DNA of 25,027 nt from assembly GCA_025929805.1 (NCBI GenBank), contig JAICPP010000016.1:1-25027 (forward strand), read 5' to 3'. How positions within the stretch are numbered: the first letter of the stretch is position 1; every line of letters begins with the position of its first letter. The DNA is from Gemmatimonadales bacterium (GTDB lineage: Bacteria > Gemmatimonadota > Gemmatimonadetes > Gemmatimonadales > GWC2-71-9). The translations under genes were made by a program, and so were the position numbers. This document shows positions 8,174-14,737 of this stretch, piece by piece. Below the pieces are notes generated by a model. It saw only the letters and a list, made by a program, of their open reading frames with translations. It was not told the DNA's origin and did no database searches.

Positions 8174-8201
8174 GGTCCCCGGTCCCCGGTCCCCGGTCCC
8201 T
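8174..8201 (+). repeat. Four tandem GGTCCCC heptamers in an intergenic spacer
   Basis: Units lie at 8174-8180, 8181-8187, 8188-8194 and 8195-8201. The first three are identical and the last ends in T instead of C. The array sits in the 65-bp spacer between the serine hydrolase and the DUF59 gene, 12 nt before the DUF59 ATG. The period of 7 is not a multiple of 3, which fits non-coding sequence. Confidence 0.9.
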
Positions 8202-8213
8202 GGTGTTGTTCAG

Positions 8214-8513
8214 ATGCTCACTCCTGATGCTATCCGTAAAGCACTCCGCGCAGTAAAAGACCCGGAGCTCAACCTCAACATCATCGATATCGGCTTGGTG
8301 TATAACATCGAGGTCGATGAAAGCGGCGACGTCCGGGTAGAAATGACCTTGACGTCACCGGGTTGTCCGGCGGGAGCGGAAATCATTGCGGACGTGAAGC
8401 GAGTGGTGGGGGATATGGAGGGAGTGCGGGCGGTGGAGGTGGAGCTGGTGTGGGATCCCTACTGGACCCCCGAGAAGATGGATCCCCGGGTTCGTACCTT
8501 CCTCGGCTTCTAG
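8214..8513 (+). CDS. DUF59 / MIP18 family Fe-S assembly factor (SufT/PaaD-like)
   Basis: A 99-residue single-domain protein of the MIP18 (DUF59) family, which includes SufT and PaaD and helps deliver Fe-S clusters to target proteins. Family marks are the N-terminal helix with AVKDPELNLNIIDIGLVYNI, the Cys-containing loop LTSPGCPAG (the conserved Cys is the reactive residue known in the family) and the closing VELVWDPYWTPEKM. There is no SufA-type fusion or ATPase domain. It lies about 6.2 kb upstream of the suf operon rather than inside it. No clear Shine-Dalgarno precedes the ATG. Its TAG stop forms part of a CTAG that also supplies the stop of the convergent RNase D gene. I am sure of the family, less sure whether SufT or PaaD is the closer relative. 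Confidence 0.88.
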   Translation: MLTPDAIRKALRAVKDPELNLNIIDIGLVYNIEVDESGDVRVEMTLTSPGCPAGAEIIADVKRVVGDMEGVRAVEVELVWDPYWTPEKMDPRVRTFLGF

Positions 8514-9685
8514 AGCACGGCTCCGGACTGGCGGAGAGCAGCCAGCAAACTGGTCCCAAGCTCGCGCAACTGCCACCGGCGCAACTCTGGGATTTCCTCC
8601 ATTTCGCCGGGTGTTCCTGGATCGATCCGCGCAACAGCCTCCAGCACTCCATTCGGGCACAACACCCCTGGTGGGAGATTGTAACGCTGAGCCAGGGTGT
8701 TGCGAGCCGTCTTGAGCCGCTCGAGCCGGGCGTCGAACGCCGGGTCTGGTGGCTGCCGCTGCCGCCGCTTGACTTGCGGCAGGTCGCGCTCGGGAATTTG
8801 CCGGCCGCGCTGCACTGCGGCTAAGATCTCCCTGCCACGCCGCTCGATCTGATCGGTACCGATCCCCCGTACAGTTTTTAACTCCGCCAGGTCCCGCGGC
8901 GGTGACTTGGCCATGACCAGCATCGGTTCATTGTTGAGGATCCGGAACGGAGCCTTGTCAGTTCGCCGGGCAATTTCTTCGCGCCACTGAAACAGCTCTC
9001 GGAGTATGGCTAGCCCCCTTCCATTCAGGGCTTTTGCTCCCTTGACCCGCAGGTAACCCGGCTCCTCCGGCTCCGCCGCCAGGCGTGGCGCTGCACTGAG
9101 CTCCTCGAATTCCTCCTCCGCCCATTCCAGGCGTCTTAACTCGCGCAACCGTTCCCGCAGGAGGTCGCGCAGGATCGGAAGGTGCTGGGTGTCTGCTGCC
9201 GCATAGTTCAGCATTTCGGGCGTAAGCGGCCGGGCCGACCAGTCCGCACGCTGGTACCGTTTGTCCAGACGCACTCCCAAATACTTTTCCAGCAAGGCTG
9301 CGAGCCCGATAGCAGGCTCATTGATCAACTGCGCGGCGATGCGGGTGTCGAAGAGATTCGTGGCTCGGAAGCCGTATTCATTTTCCAGCAGTCTCAGGTC
9401 GTAGTCAGCATCGTGCAGCACGACCTCTCGATCAGGGTCGGCCAACAGCTCTCCCAGCGGCTCCAGATGAGTTACGGCGAGGGGATCGATGACAGCGGTT
9501 TCCTGGCGGGACGAAAGCTGCAGCAGATACACTCGATCCTGAAAGCGATGAAAGCTTGCGGCTTCCGTGTCGAGTGCAATGAGAGGCTCGGACTCCAGCC
9601 GCTGGAAAAGCCGCTCCAGCTCGGCTTGGGTCTCGATTAAGCGTATCTCGTTGGGCCGGCTGGCTGCTCCCGCGGCGAGATTCAC
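8510..9685 (-). CDS. rnd: Ribonuclease D
   Basis: A 391-residue DEDDy 3'-5' exoribonuclease, cytoplasmic, acting in the trimming of tRNA and other stable RNA 3' ends. The exonuclease domain (about 13-185) has Exo I D39-x-E41 (ALDTEAASF), Exo II in HDADYD (Asp96) and Exo III YAAAD (Tyr161, Asp165), the DEDDy set. An HRDC domain follows (about 220-300), recognised from GRGLAILRELFQWREEIAR and PPRDLAELKTVRGIG. The C-terminal part is basic and helical. The start is a GTG without a clear Shine-Dalgarno; no better in-frame start lies close upstream. The 3' end overlaps the DUF59 gene tail to tail by 4 bp. A short ORF lies 41 nt upstream on the same strand and may be co-transcribed. Confidence 0.92.
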   Translation of the reverse strand: MNLAAGAASRPNEIRLIETQAELERLFQRLESEPLIALDTEAASFHRFQDRVYLLQLSSRQETAVIDPLAVTHLEPLGELLADPDREVVLHDADYDLRLLENEYGFRATNLFDTRIAAQLINEPAIGLAALLEKYLGVRLDKRYQRADWSARPLTPEMLNYAAADTQHLPILRDLLRERLRELRRLEWAEEEFEELSAAPRLAAEPEEPGYLRVKGAKALNGRGLAILRELFQWREEIARRTDKAPFRILNNEPMLVMAKSPPRDLAELKTVRGIGTDQIERRGREILAAVQRGRQIPERDLPQVKRRQRQPPDPAFDARLERLKTARNTLAQRYNLPPGVLCPNGVLEAVARIDPGTPGEMEEIPELRRWQLRELGTSLLAALRQSGAVL

Positions 9686-9726
9686 GCCGGAAGCTTGCCG
9701 GAGGTTGCGCAGGAACGCAACGGCAC

Positions 9727-9897
9727 TCAGTCCGGCTTGCCTACGAGCTCCAGCCCGGCCGCGATCTCGTCGAATGCCTTCGACAGTGTTTTGAAGAACT
9801 CGGCGTCGGGCTGTGGGCTTCCCCCCATAGCCGCGTCCATCTGCAGCTTTCGGGCAAGCCGAGCGGCGTGGCGGATGTAGTCGGTAGCTGGTTTCAT
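9727..9897 (-). CDS. Small hypothetical helical protein (56 aa) upstream of rnd
   Basis: A short ORF beginning MKPATDYIRHAARLARK and ending ELVGKPD. It is probably real because third codon positions are strongly GC-rich, as in neighbouring genes, and it neatly fills the space before rnd on the same strand. Composition suggests two amphipathic helices (about residues 4-20 and 31-51) separated by a Gly/Ser/Pro turn, with no cysteine, signal or membrane segment. No convincing Shine-Dalgarno is seen. I do not recognise a family and give no function. If real, it forms a two-gene unit with RNase D. It also argues that the thioesterase-hydrolase gene on the other strand starts at 10072 rather than upstream. 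Confidence 0.5.
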   Translation of the reverse strand: MKPATDYIRHAARLARKLQMDAAMGGSPQPDAEFFKTLSKAFDEIAAGLELVGKPD

Positions 9898-10059
9898 AAT
9901 GAGTGGGGCGGCGGGGCGGATACCCGCTTGCGGGTGAATAGGCAGCTGGACGGTGGTTCGGTCATTGAACTGGCAAACTTAGACCGGGGTCAAGCAGAAG
10001 TCAGCGGTTCGCCGGCCCGCCGATCCCCCCGCTCGCGGGTACCCGTCCTGCCGCCTCGC

Positions 10060-10065
10060 TATTAT
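10060..10065 (+). promoter_or_regulatory. TATTAT box 6 nt before an ATG (possible -10 of a leaderless mRNA)
   Basis: TATTAT differs from the -10 consensus at one position and ends 6 nt before the thioesterase-hydrolase ATG. No Shine-Dalgarno is present and the -35 region is poor. If used, transcription would begin at about the A of the start codon. Confidence 0.35.
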
Positions 10066-10071
10066 TTCCCC

Positions 10072-11280
10072 ATGTCCCTCCCCGAGATCGACCTCGTCGT
10101 TTATCCCGATGAGTGCGACGCCTTCGGGCATCTCAACCAGGCCTCGTTCCTGAGTCTGTTCGAGCGGGCGCGCTGGGAGATGCTCCATCGGGGTCCGGGT
10201 ATGGACGTCTTTACCCGCGCCGGCGCTTGGCCGGCTTTGCGCAAGACGGTCATAGATTATCGCGCCGCGGCATTTCCAGGAGACGTGCTCCGCTTCCAGC
10301 AGACACTCACCCACCATGGCCGCACCAGCTTTACGATGCGGCAGAACGCCCGCCGGGTGCGTGACGACACCCTCATCGCCAGCGCAGAATTCGTGTTTGT
10401 CTGTATCGACCGCGATGGGCGGCCGGTGCCGGTACCGCCTGAATTCGGCGAGTACATGCACGCGCGACGGGAAACCTCCGGAAACGTGCAGCGACTCATG
10501 GTTCACGGTGTAAACCTGGCGGTCGAGGTACTGGGTGAAGGCCCGGCCATCCTGTTCGTGCATGGATATCCGCTCGACCGCACGATGTGGCGAGCCCAGA
10601 CGGAAGGGTTGCAAGGCTATCGCCGCCTGGCTCCGGACCTGCGCGGAATGGGTCAATCGGACGCTCCCGACCTGGGCTATAGCATGAACATTTACGCCGC
10701 GGATCTGGCCGCCCTGCTGGACGCGCTTGGGGTGGATGAGGTGATCTTGTGCGGTCTGTCGATGGGCGGGTACGTGGCGTTCGAGTTTCTCCGCCGGTGG
10801 CGATCGCGGGTGCGTGGCCTTGTGCTCATGGATACCCGGGCGGAAGCAGATTCACCGGACGGTCGGCGGGCCAGAGATGCCGCTGCCGCTACCGCGCGGG
10901 AGCGCGGACCTCATGCGATCGCCGAAGCCATGTTGCCGAAAATGCTCGGCCCTGCCACACTGAATCACCAGCCGGACGTCGTCGAGCGGGTGCGGGGCAT
11001 GATGTCGAGCACCCCGGTGGCGGGGATAGTGGGCGCCCTCACCGCCATGCGCGACCGTCCAGGAAGCGAGTCCCTCCTGCCCACCCTGGAGGGCCTGCCC
11101 ACTCTGGTAATGGTGGGTGAACACGATAGTCTCACGCCGCCGGAAAGCGCGCGAGCGATGGCCGACGCCATTCCCGGAGCCCGGTTGTCGGTGATATCAG
11201 GAGCAGGGCATCTTCCCCCGGTCGAGCAGCCGGGACCGGTCACCGATCAACTGCGAGCATTCCTGGCATCGGTCCAGTGA
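10072..11280 (+). CDS. Acyl-CoA thioesterase (4HBT) fused to alpha/beta hydrolase
   Basis: A 402-residue two-domain enzyme. Residues 1-140 form a 4HBT hotdog thioesterase with the active-site loop DECDAFGHLNQ (likely Asp16) and the family pattern RTSFTMRQNARR. Residues 143-402 form an alpha/beta hydrolase with oxyanion segment HGYPLD, nucleophile elbow GLSMGG (Ser230), acid in GEHDS (Asp352) and His380 in GAGHLPP. Both active sites look complete, so one chain may split a thioester and then an ester, or act on two linked substrates. The second domain begins with its own Met143, so an internal start cannot be excluded. The ATG at 10072 was chosen because the upstream in-frame extension looks non-coding and overlaps an opposite ORF. 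The substrate is unknown; the cytoplasm is likely, as no signal is seen. Confidence 0.85.
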   Translation: MSLPEIDLVVYPDECDAFGHLNQASFLSLFERARWEMLHRGPGMDVFTRAGAWPALRKTVIDYRAAAFPGDVLRFQQTLTHHGRTSFTMRQNARRVRDDTLIASAEFVFVCIDRDGRPVPVPPEFGEYMHARRETSGNVQRLMVHGVNLAVEVLGEGPAILFVHGYPLDRTMWRAQTEGLQGYRRLAPDLRGMGQSDAPDLGYSMNIYAADLAALLDALGVDEVILCGLSMGGYVAFEFLRRWRSRVRGLVLMDTRAEADSPDGRRARDAAAATARERGPHAIAEAMLPKMLGPATLNHQPDVVERVRGMMSSTPVAGIVGALTAMRDRPGSESLLPTLEGLPTLVMVGEHDSLTPPESARAMADAIPGARLSVISGAGHLPPVEQPGPVTDQLRAFLASVQ

Positions 11281-11370
11281 AACCTTTTGGGGGCCTTGCG
11301 CGTCTAACTCTCTGGCGACGGCGTTCGATCCTGTGATCACCGCGCCAAATTGTTGTCCTTCCACACCTCG

Positions 11371-11416
11371 GCTCCGGGATCGCGGCCAAGCAGTACGATC
11401 CCGGGGCTCCTTCTTT
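11371..11416 (+). terminator. Candidate rho-independent terminator after the thioesterase-hydrolase gene
   Basis: GCTCCGGGATCG (11371-11382) pairs with the complementary arm at 11396-11407 with one G-U, giving a 12-bp stem and 13-nt loop. The T-rich stretch TCCTTCTTTAT follows. It lies 90 bp after the stop codon, which is a little far, but the stem-plus-T-tract arrangement on the plus strand is right. Confidence 0.45.
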
Positions 11417-11417
11417 A

Positions 11418-11502
11418 TAGCGGTAAGCAGGAAGCGGTAAGGGGGCAAGGCACAAAGAGGGGGCCTCGAGTTACCGAAGCCCCCGCTCACTGCTTACCGC
11501 TT
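11418..11502. repeat. Large hairpin built from heptad repeats, between convergent genes
   Basis: The left arm reads as heptads AGCGGTA, AGCAGGA, AGCGGTA, AGGGGGC from 11419. The right arm (11476-11501) carries related units in the opposite direction. AGCGGTAAGCAG (11419-11430) is perfectly complementary to 11490-11501, with further partial pairing inward, including the G run with the C run at 11480-11484. The right arm reaches into the fdxA stop codon (TAA, 11503-11501). It lies between two converging genes and could act as a bidirectional terminator or RNA end protector. Its heptads match those between sufB and sufC. Confidence 0.75.
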
Positions 11503-11764
11503 AGCGTTGAGGTCTTCCCGGCGGACTCTCGCTGTTGAATACCTCTTTGTTCTTCTCGATGAAGGAGGTGTATTGCGGGGGCACGTCCTCCTCCGGAAAG
11601 ATGGCCGTGACCGGACACTCTGGCTCGCAGGCGCCACAATCGATGCACTCGTCGGGATGTATGTAGAGCTGGTCCTCGCCCTCATAAATGCAGTCCACCG
11701 GACAGACATCTACGCAGGCGCGGTCCTTTACTCCAATGCAAGGCTCGACAATTACATAAGTCAT
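11501..11764 (-). CDS. fdxA: 7Fe ferredoxin ([3Fe-4S][4Fe-4S])
   Basis: An 87-residue low-potential electron carrier of the FdxA/Azotobacter FdI type. The cysteine layout C9-x7-C17-x3-C21-x3-C25 and C40-x2-C43-x2-C46-x3-C50 is that of 7Fe ferredoxins. By comparison with Azotobacter FdI, C9, C17 and C50 bind the 3Fe cluster, C21, C40, C43 and C46 bind the 4Fe cluster, and C25 is the extra free cysteine. Flanking stretches such as CPVDCIYEGEDQLYIHPDEC are near-invariant in the family. The frame is open upstream, but the ATG at 11764 is right because GGAGGAG precedes it by 7 nt and the family begins with Met-Thr-Tyr. It is transcribed divergently from the patatin gene and is a likely client of the suf machinery further along. 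Confidence 0.95.
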   Translation of the reverse strand: MTYVIVEPCIGVKDRACVDVCPVDCIYEGEDQLYIHPDECIDCGACEPECPVTAIFPEEDVPPQYTSFIEKNKEVFNSESPPGRPQR

Positions 11765-11815
11765 CCTGCAGCTCCTCCGACGGAATAGCGCCACCCCCCG
11801 GCGCAACATCGCAAA

Positions 11816-11844
11816 GGTATACGAAGGGGGGTGAGGAGGCGCAA
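11816..11844 (-). promoter_or_regulatory. Candidate sigma70-type promoter for fdxA
   Basis: On the minus strand TTGCGC (11844-11839) and TATACC (11821-11816) are separated by exactly 17 nt, leaving a leader of about 45 nt that contains the GGAGGAG ribosome site of fdxA. Each hexamer has two mismatches to consensus. Confidence 0.45.
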
Positions 11845-11877
11845 GGGGCATGCCGCCTCCCTTATTCTTCCTGTCTC

Positions 11878-13920
11878 ATGCTCTTCAGAGCGATTCTGTT
11901 CGCTGCATCCGTGGCAGCGACGCCGATGGACGGACAGACTTGCCGTCCTGTCCGCACCGCGCTGGTGCTCTCCGGTGGTGGCGCCAAGGGCCTGTCACAC
12001 ATTGGGGTCCTCCGGGTGCTGGACAGCCTGGGCGCCCGTCCGGATCTGGTGGTCGGCAGCAGCGTGGGAGCCATAATCGGCGGCATGTACGCGAGTGGCT
12101 ACAGCGGAAGAGAAATCGACTCGATCGCTCGTTCGCTTCCGATGGCCGATCTTTTTCGCACCTATCAGCCGCGCGCACCCCGCTCCCTCGGCCAGCTACA
12201 GCCGCTGGTAGTGTGGGAACAGGGCGAGCGGCGTTTCTATCTGCAGAACGCCGCCGTTGCCGAGACCGAAGTCAATGCGCTGGTGAACTCCGCGATGTTG
12301 CGAGGTAACCTGCTGGCTCGAGGTAACTTCGATTCGCTTCCCATTCCCTTCCGTGCGGTCGCCGCCGATCTGGGCGATCGATCTGTCGTCGTGCTTCGTT
12401 CCGGAGACCTGGCTCGGGCCGTGAGAGCCAGCTTTGCTGTTCCGCTTGTCTTCGCCCCCGAATCACTGGATGGGCGTATTCTGGCGGACGGCGGGCTGGT
12501 CGCTAACGTGCCCATTGCCGTCGCTCGCGCAGCTGGGGCAGAACGGGTGATCGTGTCCGATGCTACGGAACGTCTGAGAGATTCTCTCGACCTCTACTCG
12601 CCGCTGGAGTTGGCCGACCGGTTGCTGTCGTTCCTGTTCACACAACCCGCAGATAGCCTCCAGGCTGGCGATGTGCTGGTGCGTCCCGATGTCGATGGCT
12701 TTACCGGACTCAACTTCTCGCCCGCCAACGTCGACGCGTTGATCCGTCGAGGCATCAATGCAGCGGATACTGTTCTGCCCAACATCAAATGCTTGCCGCA
12801 AGGCTCGGCGGGAAATGCCCGGGTACTTCCCAGGCGGATCAGCCGCTACGAGATCGCGAGCCCCACGTCATCAGAGCGGCTCTCACTGGAACGGCTGCTG
12901 GGCCTGGGGCTCAGTGATTCACTGGAGCCCGAGCTGCTGCGAGGACGGGTACGACAGCTCGCTTATTCAGAGGACTATCAGGCAGTGTGGCTATCACCCC
13001 GCGGCGGGGGAGATACGATCTCGTTCCACGTCTCCGTTCGGCGGAGTGCCCGGCGGGTAGCAGGGCTCGGCCTGGCGTACGACAACGAATTGGGCGGCAG
13101 GATGTGGGTCGGCGCGGTCGACCGACGCCTGCTCAATCTTGCTTTGGAAGGGAGCGCAGCCCTGTTCGTCGGGGAGCTTCGCCGCGAGTTCTACTCGGGT
13201 TTGCGAAGGACCTTCCAGCTGGGCCGCCAGCTCATGACCCCCGCAGCCACCGTCCGGATAGGAAGGGAATCGATCCGCCGGTTCGATCCGGATGGGTCCG
13301 AGATCGATCCGATTAAAACGGCGGAAATCCTGGGCTTCCTGGGAGTGGAGCGGGTGTTCCCCGGCGGTTGGCAAGCCACTCTGGGATCGGTGATCCACGA
13401 CTGGGACGAATCCGGGCGCGATCGCTCGACGGTGGGCGGGGCCGTGAGCCTCCAGAAGGAAACCGCTTCGGGTTTACGTCTAGGGCAGGTGTCCTTCCTA
13501 TGGACCGGCATCTACCGCCGGGTGAGCCTCGATGGCGATGCCTACGCTCGGATCGGCCCGGTCCGGCTCCGGCCCAGAGCACGATTTGGTTGGGGAGAGA
13601 AACTGCCGCTCCAATCCACCTTCCTGCTGGGGGGGGTGGATGGTTTTCCGGGCCTTCACATCGGCGAGCGTCGAGGCGACCGCGAAGCACTGCTTGGACT
13701 GCTACTGACCTGGCCCCTACGGGGTCCGTTGGTGGGAAGAGTGGAGGTTGCCGCCGGACGCTCGGCGCTGGGCGGTCCGGTATTCGACAACGATGATTGG
13801 ATTGCCGGGGTCCGGGTGGGGCTCGGCGCGGATACGCCGGTTGGGCCAGTGCGCTTCGACTATGGGATGTCGGGTGGCGGACGAAACGCCTTCTTCGTTC
13901 GGCTGGGCCGGTGGTTCTAA
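11878..13920 (+). CDS. Patatin-like phospholipase with POTRA and outer-membrane barrel (type Vd)
   Basis: A 680-residue protein of the PlpD class, in which a patatin lipase is carried to the cell surface by its own C-terminal barrel. After a signal peptide (about 1-20) the patatin domain (about 26-300) shows the oxyanion loop SGGGAKGLSHIGVL, the GSSVG nucleophile elbow (Ser62) and the dyad Asp in ADGGLVANVP (Asp204). Residues about 310-385 are consistent with a POTRA domain. The rest, about 390-680, has alternating beta strands of an Omp85-like barrel and ends in a terminal Phe as outer-membrane proteins do. This implies a diderm envelope. There is no Shine-Dalgarno before the ATG; a TATTCT box ends 9 nt upstream. 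The gene converges with peptide deformylase across 15 bp. Confidence 0.9.
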   Translation: MLFRAILFAASVAATPMDGQTCRPVRTALVLSGGGAKGLSHIGVLRVLDSLGARPDLVVGSSVGAIIGGMYASGYSGREIDSIARSLPMADLFRTYQPRAPRSLGQLQPLVVWEQGERRFYLQNAAVAETEVNALVNSAMLRGNLLARGNFDSLPIPFRAVAADLGDRSVVVLRSGDLARAVRASFAVPLVFAPESLDGRILADGGLVANVPIAVARAAGAERVIVSDATERLRDSLDLYSPLELADRLLSFLFTQPADSLQAGDVLVRPDVDGFTGLNFSPANVDALIRRGINAADTVLPNIKCLPQGSAGNARVLPRRISRYEIASPTSSERLSLERLLGLGLSDSLEPELLRGRVRQLAYSEDYQAVWLSPRGGGDTISFHVSVRRSARRVAGLGLAYDNELGGRMWVGAVDRRLLNLALEGSAALFVGELRREFYSGLRRTFQLGRQLMTPAATVRIGRESIRRFDPDGSEIDPIKTAEILGFLGVERVFPGGWQATLGSVIHDWDESGRDRSTVGGAVSLQKETASGLRLGQVSFLWTGIYRRVSLDGDAYARIGPVRLRPRARFGWGEKLPLQSTFLLGGVDGFPGLHIGERRGDREALLGLLLTWPLRGPLVGRVEVAAGRSALGGPVFDNDDWIAGVRVGLGADTPVGPVRFDYGMSGGGRNAFFVRLGRWF

Positions 13921-13935
13921 GACGAGCCTGTCTTC

Positions 13936-14505
13936 CTATAGCTGCTCATGCTGAGTGGCATAGCCGGCGGTCCGAGGCTCGGGAGGACCGTACCGCCCAT
14001 GGGTGCCGTGCTGACGGTGCCACTCTTCCCGGAGACAGAATGGATCCAGTCCCTGGGGCCGGTCGACGGCGAGCACTCCATCCAGATGATCGATTTCGTG
14101 CTGGAGGAGCTCGGCACGATCTCCTTCTACTTCAATTTCAGTCCAGTCGCCTTTCATGTCCTGGTAGCGGACTCTGATTCGGTATGCCCGGGAAACTCGG
14201 ACCAACAGGTTGGGGAATGAAAAGCAGTCATCCCATACCTCAAAGTCCTCGTTGCCGATATCGAGAATTTCCGGATTGATCAAGGGCCAGGGCTCCCCCA
14301 TGTCGATGTAGACCATTCGGACCGGAGCTCCGATCTGAGGAGCGGCGATCCCTCGCCCCTGGCCGAACCGCGCTTGCCAGTCCCGCAGTGTCTCTCTCAT
14401 GTCATCCATGATGACCCGTACAGCCGTGGAGCGCGGCCGGGTTATGGGCTCGCACCGAGCACGCAGGATGGGGTCGCCGAGGAGGCGAATGCGATGGATC
14501 GTCAT
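13936..14505 (-). CDS. def: Peptide deformylase with variant motif II
   Basis: Metalloenzyme that removes the formyl group from nascent N-terminal Met, acting at the ribosome. The product has 189 residues, normal for the family. Motif I is GRGIAAPQIG (residues 50-59) and motif III is QHEIDHLDG, with metal ligands His136 and His140 and catalytic Glu137. Motif II, usually EGCLS, reads DDCFS here; the metal-binding Cys94 is kept while Glu-Gly and Leu are changed. All catalytic residues are present, so activity is expected. The ATG at 14505 was preferred over an in-frame start 18 codons upstream because it has GAGGG in front and the family begins with a short IHRIRLLGDPILR segment. No fmt gene is adjacent, so the gene stands alone. 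Confidence 0.88.
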   Translation of the reverse strand: MTIHRIRLLGDPILRARCEPITRPRSTAVRVIMDDMRETLRDWQARFGQGRGIAAPQIGAPVRMVYIDMGEPWPLINPEILDIGNEDFEVWDDCFSFPNLLVRVSRAYRIRVRYQDMKGDWTEIEVEGDRAELLQHEIDHLDGVLAVDRPQGLDPFCLREEWHRQHGTHGRYGPPEPRTAGYATQHEQL

Positions 14506-14581
14506 GTAGCCCTCGAGGGGTGGCCGTAAACGTACGCGACAATATGAAGCCTCGGTCAACCAGGAGCCAGAAAGGGCTAGT

Positions 14582-14600
14582 AGTAGTATTAGAAACTACT
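14582..14600. promoter_or_regulatory. Inverted repeat in the gap between def and sufR
   Basis: AGTAGT and ACTACT face each other across 7 nt, within a short TAG-repeat context. It lies 77 bp upstream of the def start and about 100 bp upstream of the sufR promoter. It could be an operator for either gene; nothing in the sequence decides which. Confidence 0.3.
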
Positions 14601-14697
14601 GACCGGGTCACGTCGACTACTCGATTAGCGAGTGCGGCGGGGATGCGTGTAAGTTATTGTCTTTCATTGACTCTGATTTCGCACCAAGAGCTTGCCT

Positions 14698-14710
14698 GAA
14701 TTGACAATTC
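14698..14710. promoter_or_regulatory. Perfect palindrome over the -35 box of the suf promoter (candidate SufR operator)
   Basis: GAATTG-A-CAATTC is a perfect 6-bp inverted repeat around a single central A and fully covers the TTGACA -35 element. A dimeric winged-helix repressor bound here would block RNA polymerase. SufR-type autorepression is known in cyanobacteria and mycobacteria; assigning this palindrome to it is an inference. Confidence 0.55.
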
Positions 14711-14729
14711 CGACTTTTTTACTTATAAT
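14701..14729 (+). promoter_or_regulatory. Consensus sigma70 promoter of the suf operon, probably leaderless
   Basis: TTGACA (14701-14706), 17-nt spacer, TATAAT (14724-14729): both hexamers and spacing match the consensus exactly. Only 8 nt separate the -10 box from the sufR ATG, so transcription should begin at or within 1-2 nt of the start codon. No Shine-Dalgarno is present, consistent with a leaderless mRNA. Confidence 0.85.
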
Positions 14730-14737
14730 TGCCTCCT

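Noticed and set aside
9868..10071. Upstream extension of the thioesterase-hydrolase
   Set aside because: The translation is Gly/Arg-rich and unlike any domain, it overlaps the small opposite ORF, and the 4HBT domain begins right after 10072.
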